A DNA stretch of 64,000 bases from Diadema setosum (lineage: Eukaryota > Echinodermata > Echinoidea > Diadematoida > Diadematidae): NCBI GenBank assembly GCA_033980235.1, contig CM067068.1, positions 33,829,546-33,893,545 of the forward strand, given 5' to 3'. Under the pieces are notes generated by a model that was given only the letters and a program-made list of their open reading frames with translations, ran no database searches and was not told the origin of the DNA. Position numbers and translations under genes: made by a program. Positions 45,201 to 56,902 of the stretch are shown here, piece after piece (the first letter of the stretch is position 1; each line of letters begins with the position of its first letter).

Positions 45201-45845
45201 GAAATCAGTGGGAGAAATTCCTCTAAGAACAAGTGGCCTAGAATATTGCTCAATGAACACAGTCATGTCAACTGGCATTTAAAAAAAAAAGAGAAGAAGA
45301 ATAAAATGTACTGCCAAAGATATAAAACGTTAATAGTCAAACTTTACTCTTATTTGTTATGTTTTGTACACATAGATTATTTCATGAAATAAATACCTGC
45401 TGAGTTTCATTGCAAAACAACATTAAGAAATATAGATGTAGACAATAACGTGATTTTGGAAAATGACGTCATAATGACTTCACGCTGACTGACAACTGGG
45501 ATAACAGACATTCCATCTTTAAGACATTAGACTTACATGACGGTAGTTTCATGTAATTGGTCTTTAACTTTTTTTCAGAAAATGTTTACACAAGTTCTGG
45601 ACGGAAAGAGGTACAGCACTCTTACAAAAACAAATGGGTGATCTTTGATTTCGGACGGAAATGATCACTCAGTGAAACAGGCGAGAGCACAGGCAAGAAC
45701 AACAATACAGTTTTATTTACTTGTAGATCAAAACAAAACTGGTGATCAACACTCAACGTTTTCAAAATGCAAACTACATGTTCTGCTTTAAGTATCAGTT
45801 GTTCAGCTCAAATCGTACACTGAAATGAATTTTAACATTAACTTG
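44800..45845. other. No gene seen; A-run
   Basis: AT-rich sequence with a 32-base A-run at 45167-45198, which may mark the end of a processed insertion. Similar words (GAATAAGTGAGATGTG near 44885 and GAATAGGTGAGATATGG near 45055) suggest a weak direct repeat. Confidence 0.5.
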
Positions 45846-45849
45846 TCAC

Positions 45850-46996
45850 ATTAATGTACACACAAGTAGTTATGTACATGTATCATGGCTGTATACATGG
45901 CTGTTTTAATGTGTATGTACACAGGGTGACCAGATTAATGGAGAACATTCTATATGATATAGATATATAGTACATACAGGCTGACCAGATCAGTGGAGAA
46001 TTTTCTACATGGTATACAATGTAGCTACAGTACATGTATGCATGTGACAGGAAATACATTATAGCTCACTCAATCTAGAATGATTTCACCCATTCCAGAA
46101 AATTCTAGGAAGTGCTGGCTGAGTGAGGCACTGCCCTTGTAGCCCAATGTGATTGGTAGTTAATTTTGGCAATGATGTTATGCACATATTAGGCAGTGAG
46201 TCATCCAGGATTCCTGGAATTTGGACTTGCTAGTATGTTCAGGTATGTAGCCCCAGGTTGGAGAAAATTACAGAATGTACTAGAAAGGGGTGAATAGATA
46301 GTATATAAGCCGGAGAAATTCTGCAGTAGGCAGAGTACCCAACACCTCTGCTCTGAGAGTTACGTCACTTCTGGCTCTGAAGCGACTTGTTTTAGTCAAT
46401 CTTGTGTTACCTGCTGACCTGCTATACAAACTGTGTTTGTGGAGATAAGGCCTGGGAGACATTTTGCCTGCAGAGAATTAATTTGCCTACGTTGGAGATA
46501 GACTCCATATTTTAATGTCAACGGACATTGTTACGGCAAAGCTGTGACGGGCTGGATTCCTCGCTGGACATTATAAAGTGAATAATCATTCAACGCATCA
46601 ACTGGACGTGGTCGTCATAACGTCTGGATTTTACACGTTTCGCTGTGAACATTATACCATGGACATCTATCGTGGATTTTACCCCGGATTTATACTGTGG
46701 ATTAATGCAACCTGTGCCTTTGGAGTTACGTCGGAGGAATCATTCATCGGTGCGTCAAGGATCATTCATCGGTGCATCGAACATCGAATCTGAACATTTT
46801 CAAAGGACTACTTGATAACATAATATGTAAGTGATTCTATTACCGATTTGTAATTGTTTCTATTGATCATTATTGTACTGAAGTGAAAACCGATTACGAG
46901 TCTGTACCCACAATATCACTGTAAATAAACCGCCTGAACATTAGTTGATTGTTTCTTTTGTGCGATCATTCTCAGAGTGATTTTGGTCGTAACAAA
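45850..46996 (+). mobile_element. Possible solo LTR
   Basis: Promoter-like GTATATAAGCC (TATA box) lies at about 46300 and AATAAA at about 46924, with a GT/T-rich stretch after it. The block ends GTCGTAACA near 46996 and may start TGTACACAC near 45852. No gag, pol or second LTR lies beside it. Target-site duplications are not clear, so the borders are provisional. Confidence 0.42.
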
Positions 46997-46999
46997 ATT

Positions 47000-47921
47000 A
47001 ATATCTGGACTTGTGAACCGGACAACAACAACATGTTCGAGTGTTAAAAATCAATATTTCATTGTACAAATATTTAGTGTTCTACATTCGTACATTTCTT
47101 GTGTTGCACATTAGGCATAGCTCCTAATAGGAAATAGTTCTACTTGTTCGGGTATTTGTTACATAACTTATTTTAAACAGAACACGTTTCACTTATAGAT
47201 TTATAGATATGTCGCCCTCACGTGTCATTGGGCGCTATTTTGTTCTGCCTGCCAATTTATATGTCGTCATAAAATATCGGAGAACTGCAGAGAAAATTGT
47301 TTCCTTCCCAATTGGCGCTATTCATCACAGAGGACCTTTCACGTCGCTCTGCACTGAGCCTCTCGATGAACTTGAGAAAAGATATGCTACTCAATGGACA
47401 TACATTACCAATTCCGCAAGATTTCATTTTCATGAAAAGTACACATTCCATCAATATTGTTATTGATAAATGATAAGGGTAATATTATCCCCCTTGTTTT
47501 CTGAAAGTGGTAGGTCAATTCCAGTGCCCTTTCATTATGCTACAAAAGTGAAAATACGTTGAATTGTCTTCATATTTTCTTTGCTGCTTTCACTCAATAC
47601 ACATTTATATGTGGGCGTTGATTTTCGTTGAATAACTTCTCGCGTAGAGTCAAAACAACACAAAATTTGTTTTGAAGAAAACAACTCCCTGCCTGTTTCA
47701 AGAGGTTTTTATACTTTCCCTTGTATAATGGTAACAATATCTCGTCAAAATCAGTCTAAACCGCTGAGACTTTTCCGTGGTAATACACAGGTTTATAAAA
47801 CATAATTATTTGTTTGGAAAAGTTGCATGGAGAACTGTATGGATCACGGCATTTCGCACAGATTTGCAGTAGCACCAAGGGTTGTACTACTTTACTAAAA
47901 AATTTATTGTCACTTTTACAG
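47000..47921. other. Upstream of paralogue exon 2, no exon 1 seen
   Basis: Contains an 85-codon open frame (47209-47466) with no recognised domain. No sequence like the minus gene's exon 1 was found here or elsewhere on the plus strand in 42-47.9 kb. Confidence 0.5.
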
Positions 47922-48062
47922 CTCCTATTGCCCACGTTGTGATCAAACTGCTGCGTCCAACCTCTGCGGCCATCCTTGGCGGACTCCTCGCCGCCGTTCC
48001 GCTGATGTGTGTTCCTCTGGCCAGTAACTTGATGATTTTCGGGGCACTGATGTCACTTTCAG
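47922..48062 (+). pseudogene. MCT-like transporter paralogue, exon 2
   Basis: A 141-nt exon with acceptor TTTTACAG and donor CAG/GTAGG. It reads APIAHVVIKLLRPTSAAILG, then [19 protein letters not shown] and FGALMSLSG. Length, phase and borders equal those of the minus gene's exon 2, which supports origin by gene duplication with introns. The exon itself is intact; the gene is judged broken from the other exons. Confidence 0.82.
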
Positions 48063-49500
48063 GTAGGACAAAACTCAGTCCAAAATACTATATGAAGAAA
48101 ATTTGAATAAGACTGACCTTAATTCGGACTGTAGTAAATGATACTTGTTCGAGGTATCATGCATACGATATATTTGTGAGTGTGTATATATAAAATTCCA
48201 AAGTCAGATATCCGCTATATCAGAGCAGGTGTTAGATTCAGTAATCCAAATTTTAGTAGGGGAATCACTGACCACCTACAGCGAAACTAATATCCTAATA
48301 GATAAATAAGATATCTACGGCCAAGACACATATCAACACATTAGAAATTGTTGCGCCATCTCATGTCAACGAGAGTTTTACATCCCTGTCGAATACTTGT
48401 AGGTATAATTCAGTTCAATTCAATTCAATTCAATTCAATTCGATTTTATTGTCCGTTTGTGGAAATTTGTTTTGTTTGCAGGCAGACACATTATATCGAT
48501 ACATACATTACATACAAATCACTCGCATAACATAGATACATGGACGTGATAGACGTACAAGAAATATACAGCAGTACAATATCAGTATCATTATAAAATA
48601 TACATAACAGTAAAAAAAAAAATAATTAATCTGTATGAGTCAACATTATGTTGGGTGTGCTGTGAAATATATGCGGGTGTGTAAATGTGTATCAAATTAA
48701 TAATAATCATATAAGAGTTCTAAACAATGTAAATGAATTCAGATATCAAAATTAATTGACTCCAAAGCACAGCAAAGACAACTTATTCAAGAATATTGAT
48801 AAGCATTTTGACGTGAAGACAAACTAGTGCATTATCTTGCAAAGACAATTTTTTATGACTTCACAGAACAAATTTTTTTTTAGTTGATATTCCTTTTCTA
48901 AAGAACGCTCTTTTTCGAGAAATGTAAATGATGGTGACAATCTTTTAGCAAACAAACTAGATTACTTCAGGATGGCAACAGAACTGTAGTAAAAGTAGCC
49001 CAAGAATGGCTATTACCGGTCATAAAAAAAAAACAACAAAAAAGTTATGAAACGTCCTCAAGAAAAATTATTTTGTTTTCTGTTTGTTCTAGACATAGAA
49101 AATGAATAGCCACAATCCAGAAAGTTGTATTCATTTGTACAAAATATTCTATGTTAAGAAGCCATAGCTGTGTTATTTGTATATTTATCCAGGTGTTTAA
49201 TTATGCAAAGGTTTCGATAAATTCACAATTCTTTGTACCGTAGACTGGTGTTTGATGTATGGTGCTGTGAAATGCAAGAAAATGCTAAAACAATACAATT
49301 ATATGTATGCCAGATTACATCTATTTGGTAACCTGAATTGAGGGTCTTATGAACCATCAATTCTATTGTAATATGATGATTTCAATGAGACTACAACGTA
49401 AAATGGTTGAGACAATGTGCCGTATTACCGTTTTTAAATCCCTTTCTGGAAAAAAAAAATTTAGGCAAAACAAATAAATATATCGATCCCTCAAGTGTCC
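48063..49500. other. Paralogue intron 2, with a LINE tail in reverse
   Basis: 48405-48440 is a CAATTCAATTCAATTC run followed by TTTATTGTCCG: the reversed 3' tail of a LINE whose body is not recognisable beyond about 48560. The remainder is AT-rich. Confidence 0.55.
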
Positions 49501-49850
49501 ATGTACACTCTAAAAACATCCGGGTCAGAACTGACCCGAAAAGGGTCCGTTGTTGTCACACTCCGTTCCGGGTCAGAAATGACAAGGAATGGGGTCAGAT
49601 AATTATGATCCCATTCTGCAGAGTCATGAATTGGGTAAGGCCCCAGTCACATAATGCCCTGCGTCCGGAGTTACGTCCCAAAAAGTCATTTTTCCTGCGG
49701 ACTCTCGCGGAACCCTTACAGTCACAAGAATTTTGTAATAAAAAAATACGGAAAAATGCAGGCGATACGGACAGATACGATCAGATGCGGACACCTGCGT
49801 CCATTTGCGGATAATCTTACGAATTGACACCTTATTTGTTTTTCGACTTG

Positions 49851-50306
49851 CGTAAACTTCCGAATACTTCTAAACACTTGCGGAGAGTTACGCATAGTTA
49901 CAGATTGTTATGAATAATTATGGACAATGTGGTTTTCTCTGACGATCCCTGCTCAGATACTGTATTATGACAACAAGGTCATCACATATTGGACTGTCTT
50001 ATATTGTACAATAGGGAAAGCTGAAGTTATGTCACGTACAATTTGTGAAGACTTTTCGCATCCCTTTAATTTGTTTTGCGTAAACTTCCGAATACTTCTA
50101 AACACTTGCGGAGAGTTACGCATAGTTACAGATTGTTATGAATAATTATGGACAATGTGGTTTTCTCTGACGATCCCTGCTCAGATACTGCATTATGACA
50201 ACAAGGTTATCACATATTGGACTGTCTTATATTGTACAATAGGGAAAGCTGAAGTTATGTCACGTACAATTTGTGAAGACTTTTCGCATCCCTTTAATTT
50301 GTTTTA
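49851..50306. repeat. 228-bp tandem duplication inside the nested element
   Basis: CGTAAACTTCCGAATACTTC begins at 49851 and again at 50079. Both copies run through GACGATCCCTGCTCAGATAC to TTTAATTTGTTTT with only a few differences. Confidence 0.92.
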
Positions 50307-50685
50307 CAGCAATAGAGGAAAAATGAAATTTTGAACTCTAAGTTTGAATTGATTTTGTGCAACTCAAATATGAATAGGAAATGTCCAGTATACATAGCAT
50401 AATTATACCACAAATGAAATATAATATAGATCGATAAGTTAAACAATAGAGTAAGAACAAATAAATCACAGTCATGGAATAGACAAACTTTGCTTTAGCT
50501 GTAATTGTGCATCGACAGTCATGACTTACTGCGTTATGTTAAGGAGACTGATATAATAAAGTTACCGTAATGCTTGATAAGTTTCCAGATATAAAAAAAA
50601 AATAAACATCTGGACTTTAGAACACCCCTCCATTTCCAAATATAAAATAAAAAATGTAATACACATTCCATGGAGTGTAAAGTGG

Positions 50686-51082
50686 TTAAAGGGGATGGCT
50701 AGTATACCTGATCAGTGGGAATCAGTGGGAATGCTGGGGGATGATTGTTCCAATCCTTGTGGGATTCATTTAAGAGTACATTATATATCTTTTGTTGTGT
50801 GAAAATTATTTGCTTCAGAATGGCCTCATATTCAAGTATTAGTGTGCAGTTCAATGTTTCCAGGTTAGCATGCATGTACAGTGACTGGGCGATCGTTAAC
50901 TATCGCCCCGACACTGTACAGGCATGCAAAATTACTTGAATGTGAGACCATTCTGAAGCAAATAATTTTCACACAACAATAGATATATAATGTACTCTTA
51001 AATGAATCCAACAAGAATTGGAACAATCATCCCCCAGTATTCCCATTGATTCCCACTGATCAGTTACTGGCCATCCCTTTAA
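50686..51082. mobile_element. 397-bp palindromic MITE with TTAA ends
   Basis: TTAAAGGGGATGGC at the left pairs with GGCCATCCCTTTAA at the right. The arms remain complementary almost to the centre near 50900 (GGGCGATCGTTAACTATCGC). TTAA on both ends fits piggyBac-type targeting. It sits inside the larger nested element. Confidence 0.87.
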
Positions 51083-51619
51083 GACTTTAAAGAAATACAG
51101 TCGTTCTCAATTTATCATCCTCCCCAGCCAGAAAAGTAAATAATATGCTGTAACCCCATTCCCTACCCAAAATATTGACTTTTTTTCGAATAATATACAT
51201 TCAGAGAGTGCAAGAAAAATAAGTTCAGCACCAAGGGTCAACAATGTCATCTGTATATGGGTGCCACCTAAAATGACCATTTACGGGAGAAATTTCTTAA
51301 CTTGACCATGCAACTGTTCTGCCACTCCTCCGCTCGAATGAGTTGCAGTATTCCTTCAGATACAACGCGCTGCAGCTTAGCAACACGGGTGGTGTACTAG
51401 TAGGTTACCATGAGTCTCTATTCCCAAGGGAGAGGAAAATGGAAAACGCCAAAGGACGCAATGTCCGCAGCACCCGTAACTGTCCGTAAATGTCCGTAAG
51501 AGGTCGTAAGTGTTGTAATGCGTTAACTTGCGGTTATTTTCGGATACGTACGGTGGACGCAAATGAACGCACATGGACGGGAGGTTTTTTTTTTTTTTTT
51601 TTTTGCGGATAGTCTGCGT

Positions 51620-51705
51620 CCAAGCTACGGATAGTTACGTTTAGTTACGGATAGTTACGTTTAGTTACGGATAGTTATGTTTAGTTACGGTTACTTGCGT
51701 AAGTC
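51620..51705. repeat. 20-bp tandem repeat
   Basis: About four copies of GGATAGTTACGTTTAGTTAC, with a T-run at 51584-51604 just before. Confidence 0.88.
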
Positions 51706-52590
51706 TGCATCCGTGGAGTCCCTCTGCGAAATTTTGAACATTTCAAAATTTCGCAGGCTTGGCGCCGTCATTTTCCGTTTCTTTACGGATTAGTTACGGA
51801 CAGTTACGTCTACATACGACCCTGCGGATGCCTGCGTCCACGCTGCGTCCCCCTGCGTCCACTCATCCGTATCAATCCGCGGTCGACGTAACCCATCGTA
51901 AAGCACTGTGTGACTGGGGAATAAAGGTGACCCCATTCCGGGTCTTCATGACCAAATTCCAAGTCATTTTTACCCGGAACGGGGTGTGACGCCAACGGAC
52001 CATTTCCGGATCAGTTCGGTGTGACGCCAACGGACCATTTCCGGGTCAGTTCTGACCCGATTGTTTTTAGAGTGTGTAGGCCATAGAACTCTACAGAGTT
52101 CTGTGGTGGTGAAGGCCTTACATAGTATCTTATAAACACAAGTTTCCAGTGTTGGTCGTGTAGAAGGTGGAGTCAATCCATGAATGTTTTAAGGTATTAA
52201 AATTATGGATTATACACACACTTCTGTTCTTGTTAAAATAATGCATTGGTCGACGTTTTGTCGTGCATTTTTGTAGGGTAAATCAAATTACTGGTCATAA
52301 GTAATGATTATTTCTTTTTCCGGGGCGGTGCTGCACAAATTTCCTTTTTTTTTTTTTCATAGTAAAAACAGAAGAGTCAGGAATTTGGAGAAAGATAATG
52401 TCGCAAATTAAGCATCGTGCCTCTTTCATGGTGTATGGATCGATAATTTCTCGTGATCAGACAGAAAGAATATCCTTGTCATCTCGCTGGTTTAGGCTGA
52501 AAGACAGAGTGCTAAATAATGTCAGAATGACTTTCTTGTGTATTCTCTTTCACGTATTATATTCTCTTTCACGTATACGTTATAATGCAG

Positions 52591-53409
52591 GTATTGGGAT
52601 GTCTGTCATCTATCTTTCTTCGTACGTAACTCTCAATGAATACTTTCCGAAGTCGTTCGCCTTGGCCAATTCTCTAACTATCTACGGGGCATGTGCCGGA
52701 GCACTGTGTCTACCTTTGATTATTGAGAAAAGTCTGGAAGCCTATGGATATGATGGAGCATTCCTAATACTCGGCGGAATGGCCCTACATGCAGTCGACT
52801 GTGGAGCCGTCATTCGTCCATCAAGAGAAAATAATATCATGGCCGATGTTAGGTCTTCTGCTACGGACGAAAGTCAATTTTCAGAAGGAAGCAACGCTAT
52901 TTTCACAACAGGAAATACCCACAACTTAAGAGATAATTCTGTTCACGAAATGATTCGGAGTATATCTTCTCTGTTCGTTCAGAAATTAAAGACAAACATT
53001 TTGTTTGCCGAACCATTTTTTTACTGCTTCAATCCCAGCAATAACTCTGATATACTTTATATTGTACGCCTGGTATCTCTTCTTCGTCCCGCGTTTGGTG
53101 TGGCTTGGCTTTGATCCGTCAAGAGCTGTGTACCTGGCAAGCCTTGCTGGATTTGCTGGAACGATAGGGCTTACAATCCTCATTGTAATGGTAGCACTTG
53201 GCGCGAAATATGTCATCTTGATTTTCTGCAGTATTTGTGCCGTCGTTCTCCTTGTCGCCTCCTTGAACTACAGTTACACTTACCAAGCCCTGATGACTTT
53301 CATTCAAGCCATGTGTCTGTTCGCTCTTAATACGAGTGGACCAATTCTCACTAAGATGACGGTTTTACATGAGGAAAACATGCCCGCTGGCCTAACGGTA
53401 AGCTCAAAT
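52591..53409 (+). pseudogene. MCT-like transporter paralogue, exon 3, frameshifted and 3'-truncated
   Basis: The acceptor AATGCAG leads into GIGMSVIYLSSYVTLNEYFP and CGAVIRPSRENN, clearly paralogous to the minus gene's exon 3. At about 53016-53022 a run of seven Ts stands where the paralogue alignment expects six, so the frame changes in the middle of the protein. The rest (SIPAITLIYFILYAWYLF through LTV) reads in the new frame. Homology stops after CTAACGGTAAGCTCA (53409): the codons for the last helix segment of the exon are absent and an (AT)n tract begins. A GT donor at 53398 might be used instead, but it would drop about 20 residues. Confidence 0.8.
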
Positions 53410-53412
53410 GAG

Positions 53413-53413
<1 letters not shown>

Positions 53414-53451
<38 letters not shown>

Positions 53452-53481
53452 GTATTTTCCGTGCTTAGATAAATGAATGAA

Positions 53482-53533
<52 letters not shown>

Positions 53534-53566
53534 TTCATTCATTTATCTAAGCACGGAAAATACTTC
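53414..53566. repeat. Perfect AT-rich palindrome
   Basis: After an (AT)n run (53420-53448), 40-base arms (53449-53488 and 53527-53566) are exact reverse complements. They begin GAAGTATTTTCCGTGC and surround a 38-base AT repeat that is itself palindromic. Confidence 0.95.
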
Positions 53567-53618
53567 AGTCCGGGAGCTGTTCTTCCGCAGGTCCATGCGG
53601 ACCAATAAAACATTAAAT

Positions 53619-53799
53619 AGATGATGACTGGCGGGGGAGGGAACATACCGAATGTTCCACCCGAAGGGTTTGAAATGCTATTGAGGGAGGTTGTAAGTCC
53701 CGAGACGAAGTCGAGGGACTTATAGCCTCCCGAAATAGCACTTCAGACCCTGAGGGTGGAACGTTTGGTACATGTTCCCGACATCAAAAGTCATCATCT
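53619..53799. mobile_element. Hairpin C (MITE-like)
   Basis: Outer arms AGATGATGAC and GTCATCATCT. Inner arms include GGGAACAT with ATGTTCCC and GTTCCACCC with GGGTGGAAC. The apex near 53709 reads CCCGAGACGAAGTCGAGGG. Confidence 0.85.
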
Positions 53800-53811
53800 G
53801 TTATATTATAT

Positions 53812-54042
53812 GGGTTAGTCAAATACGTCAAATACGTCAACATCAACCACCAGCACAACGTACTCGATCGCTCGCGCAGACCCAAATTCACTGTGCGCGC
53901 GGGTCCTTCTGTCATTTGTTACGTGAAAATGTTTTCCCATGGGAGAACATTACAAAAATGTTCTCCCATGGGCGAACATAACCAATGTTCCTCCATCACG
54001 TGACTGTGTTTAGCCAATCACTAACCGGTATTTGACTAACCC
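53812..54042. mobile_element. Inverted-repeat-bounded segment attached to hairpin C
   Basis: GGGTTAGTCAAATAC (53812-53826) and its exact complement (54028-54042) enclose CG-rich sequence. An inner hairpin TGTTCTCCCATGGG/CCCATGGGAGAACA lies at about 53935-53980. It begins 12 bases after hairpin C. Confidence 0.72.
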
Positions 54043-54059
54043 ATTTAATATACATAAAT

Positions 54060-54915
54060 GTAATACTCAGAAATGAAAGCAAAACTTATAAATAAAAGCA
54101 AAGCAAAACAAAGAAATCAGAAAAAACAGTGATGAAACTACTGTACACATCTAGACAGAAACAAATATGATCGATCAAACATATCCATATACAATAAGTA
54201 CTTCGCCGTAGTTTAGAATGAAAGAGACCAAAACATAGAATTCAAGAGATGTATTTATTTACTTATAACAATACATAATATGCCAATGATATTGTATTAT
54301 ATAGAACATAAACAACAATCATAGTTATCCAATGGGTGTAATCAGCAGATTTGAATTTTCATAGACTGATTCATTCCAACCCCCACCCCCTCTTTGCTAG
54401 GGACAAGTTTTTATCACATCCCATCTCTATAGCCACATTTTACTTTCACATTTTCCTAAGTAGGATATGCGTCATGATACTGTCTTATTCAAGCACCTGC
54501 TTCTCTGACACTTGCACTGCCAGTGTATACAGATACTTTCAGAGATTCGGGATTAACCCTTAGGGCACTGAATATAAACGCTCCAGGTATACCTGAAACG
54601 TATTCGAGAGGAACACAGTTGAACATTGCATTAAGGTAGGATCTAGTTCCAACTGATTGACAAATTGCCCTTCATCGACGTAAACAAGCACAGAATTAAT
54701 CAGTGTTTTAGTAGTCAGGTAGTAGCCATGACTAAAATCATTATTGTATGTAGGGCCTACTTACACGTACACATATAGTATATAGTCGGGCTGGATTCGT
54801 ACCAACTGGGGTATTTCATGGAGCTTACTTGTCCGATAAAAATTGTCCGTCAAATGCTTGTCGGCCAGTAAGATGCAAGGATTTCAGTAGATTTTAACAG
54901 CTTGTCAGAAAAAAA
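54060..54915. other. Paralogue intron, no gene
   Basis: AT-rich intronic sequence. No exon fragment supplying the missing exon 3 end was found. Confidence 0.5.
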
Positions 54916-54919
54916 AAAA

Positions 54920-56286
54920 TACATAGAGTACAGGCCAAAAGTTTGGGGCCACCCTCAGATTTAAAAGAAAATCATACAAAACACTGCATTCTGCATTATT
55001 ATTCAAATGTATTGATACTAGATGGGCTATGGCAGTTCCATTACCATAACACAAGCGTGTTTCCAACTGGTTTTAAGTGCACTTCTGTGAACCCCGGTCG
55101 ATTTTTGTGATATATTCAAATTTTATGCATACCTTTAAAGCAAAGTTTGTTTTTGACAGCCTGACAGCCTGACAGCCTGACAGCTTGTCCGAGGCTTGTC
55201 TGACATAGCAACAAATAATGTATGCAAACTGGAATTTCATTTAAAAGGAGCAGGTTAAAGGAACAGCTCGTCTCTATAATGTTCCCGGGAATGAAACATC
55301 CATACATTTGAATTCATTAGGAAAATGGTCTATTCCAGTCCCTTTATGGAGGCTCTATGTGACACTGTTTGGAAGGGTAGCTGCAAACAAACAACAAGCA
55401 AACAAACAAACAAACAAAAACACTCCTTCGCCCAGTCAAGAGTAAAAGACTGTTGTGGGCCAAGAAAAACAAAAATTGGACTGTTGGTGATTGGAAGAAG
55501 GTCCTTTGGACCGATGAGAGCAAGTTTCCGTTATTTGGAACAAACAGAAGAGTGTGTTAGGCGAAAGGAGACAGAACATTATTATGATTGACAGCTGTGT
55601 TGTGCCTACTGTGAAGCATGGTGGAGGATCAGTGATGGGCTGGGGATGTTTTGGAGGAGAAAGAGCCGGACACTTGGTTCAGGTTAAGGGAAACATGAAC
55701 AAAAAGCATTACCACTCGATACTTCAGAGGCATGCAATTCCATCTGGCTTAAGAGTCATTGGTCAAAACTTTATCCTGCAACAAGACAACGATCCGAAAC
55801 ATTCATCTAAGCTTAGCCAGAACTGCATCCGTTCGGAAGAAGAGCAGAATGTTTTGAGGAACATGATTTGGCCACCCCAGTCTCCAGATCCTTCTCCTAT
55901 AGAACTGGCATGGGATGAACTTGATAGGCAGGTCCGCTGTTCCTCCTCCAGCAATGAAAAACAGATGTTTGAATGCTTAAAGTCAGCATGGGAATTATTG
56001 TCTGCATCATACGTCAAAAAACTTTTAGATTGCATGCCAAGAATCTGTAAAGCAGTGATCAGGGCACATGGAGGGTATTTTAATGAATCCAAAGTGTGAG
56101 CAAAAAATCTCCGCAAAATGGGTAATTAAGCTGTTATTCCTGTTGGAAACATGCATGTGTGATGTAATGGAACTGTCTTAGCCCATTCAGTATCAGTACA
56201 TTTTGACTGAAATGCAGAACATAGTATTTTTGTATGATTTTCTTTTAAATCTGAGGGTGCCCCAAACTTTTGGCCTGTACCGTATA
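54920..56286 (+). mobile_element. Tc1/mariner element, internally damaged
   Basis: The left end has GTACAGGCCAAAAGTTTGGG (54928 onward) and the right end its complement (56245-56281), with AGATTTAAAAGAAAATCATA also mirrored. TA dinucleotides lie at the borders. Transposase coding runs from about 55440 to 56099: WTDESKF (first catalytic Asp, near 55510), a frameshift near 55555, GGGSVMGWGCF, QQDNDPKHSSKL (second Asp, near 55780), and SPDPSPIELAWDELDRQV (third acidic residue, near 55900). The N-terminal DNA-binding half is missing or replaced by unrelated sequence (54985-55430), so the copy is dead. It lies in the last intron of the transporter paralogue. Confidence 0.88.
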
Positions 56287-56590
56287 TGATAAAACTCTCC
56301 ATGAAATGCCCCTCCCCCCGATCATTGAACAGGCGTCTTCCCACAGAACATATAATTTCGTCCGACAGTCAGTGCCAGTTCTTATCCGTATGGCATGCAG
56401 CGGATACCGATTATTTGAATTCATGACATTCTTGCGTGGAAATGTTTTTATTTCAACTGATTGACGAATTACCCTACATCGACGTAAAAAAAACAAAAGC
56501 AAAAAAAAAAAAAAAAACAACAACAAAAACCAACAAAAAAAAAAACGAACCACTGAATCAATTGCTTTCGTTTTCCCCTTCTATTGGCAG

Positions 56591-56733
56591 GACACATCAT
56601 TGACGTCACGCACTCCTACACAGTCGTCTTCGAAATGCTCGGCGTCGGTCTCATCATTGCCGTTGTCAACCAGCTCCTCGTAGCGGTGTTCAAACACTAT
56701 AGCTCAAGGGGAGTTGACGCAGAGGAGGGATGA
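56591..56733 (+). pseudogene. MCT-like transporter paralogue, last exon
   Basis: 143 nt from acceptor TTGGCAG, reading [20 protein letters not shown], then LIIAVVNQLLVAVFKHY and SSRGVDAEEG before TGA. It has the same length and phase as the minus gene's last exon. A variant polyadenylation signal ATTAAA follows at about 56754. Confidence 0.82.
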
Positions 56734-56902
56734 CCACGAACCTTAAAATGATTATTAAAGTTCGGGTAGATGGCGGTCACGCGTGACTATTAATGACGCG
56801 AATTTCAGCCAGCCAGTTCCAACTCTCTTCATTTAGAATGTTGTCAACTGTCATTTCTCTCATATAAATGCTTTATATAAATGTTTTGTTTGGCTGACAC
56901 TC

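Larger units (their letters stand above)
49506..52074. mobile_element. 2.6-kb nested foldback element with TGTA target repeats
   Basis: Starts CACTCTAAAAACATCCGGGT and ends ACCCGATTGTTTTTAGAGTG. TGTA lies directly outside both ends (49502-49505 and 52075-52078). The ends share GGGTCAGAACTGACCCG and AACGGACC/GGTCCGTT words. Inside, CCCCAGTCACA (about 49640) and TGTGACTGGGG (about 51909) form a second nested inverted pair. No transposase is present. Confidence 0.82.

Noticed and set aside
45850..46996. Complete LTR retrotransposon
   Set aside because: No gag, protease, RT or integrase sequence and no second LTR nearby. At best a solo LTR.
47209..47466. 85-codon open frame upstream of the transporter paralogue
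   Set aside because: No resemblance to transporter exon 1 or any family I recognise. The length is within chance for AT-rich DNA.
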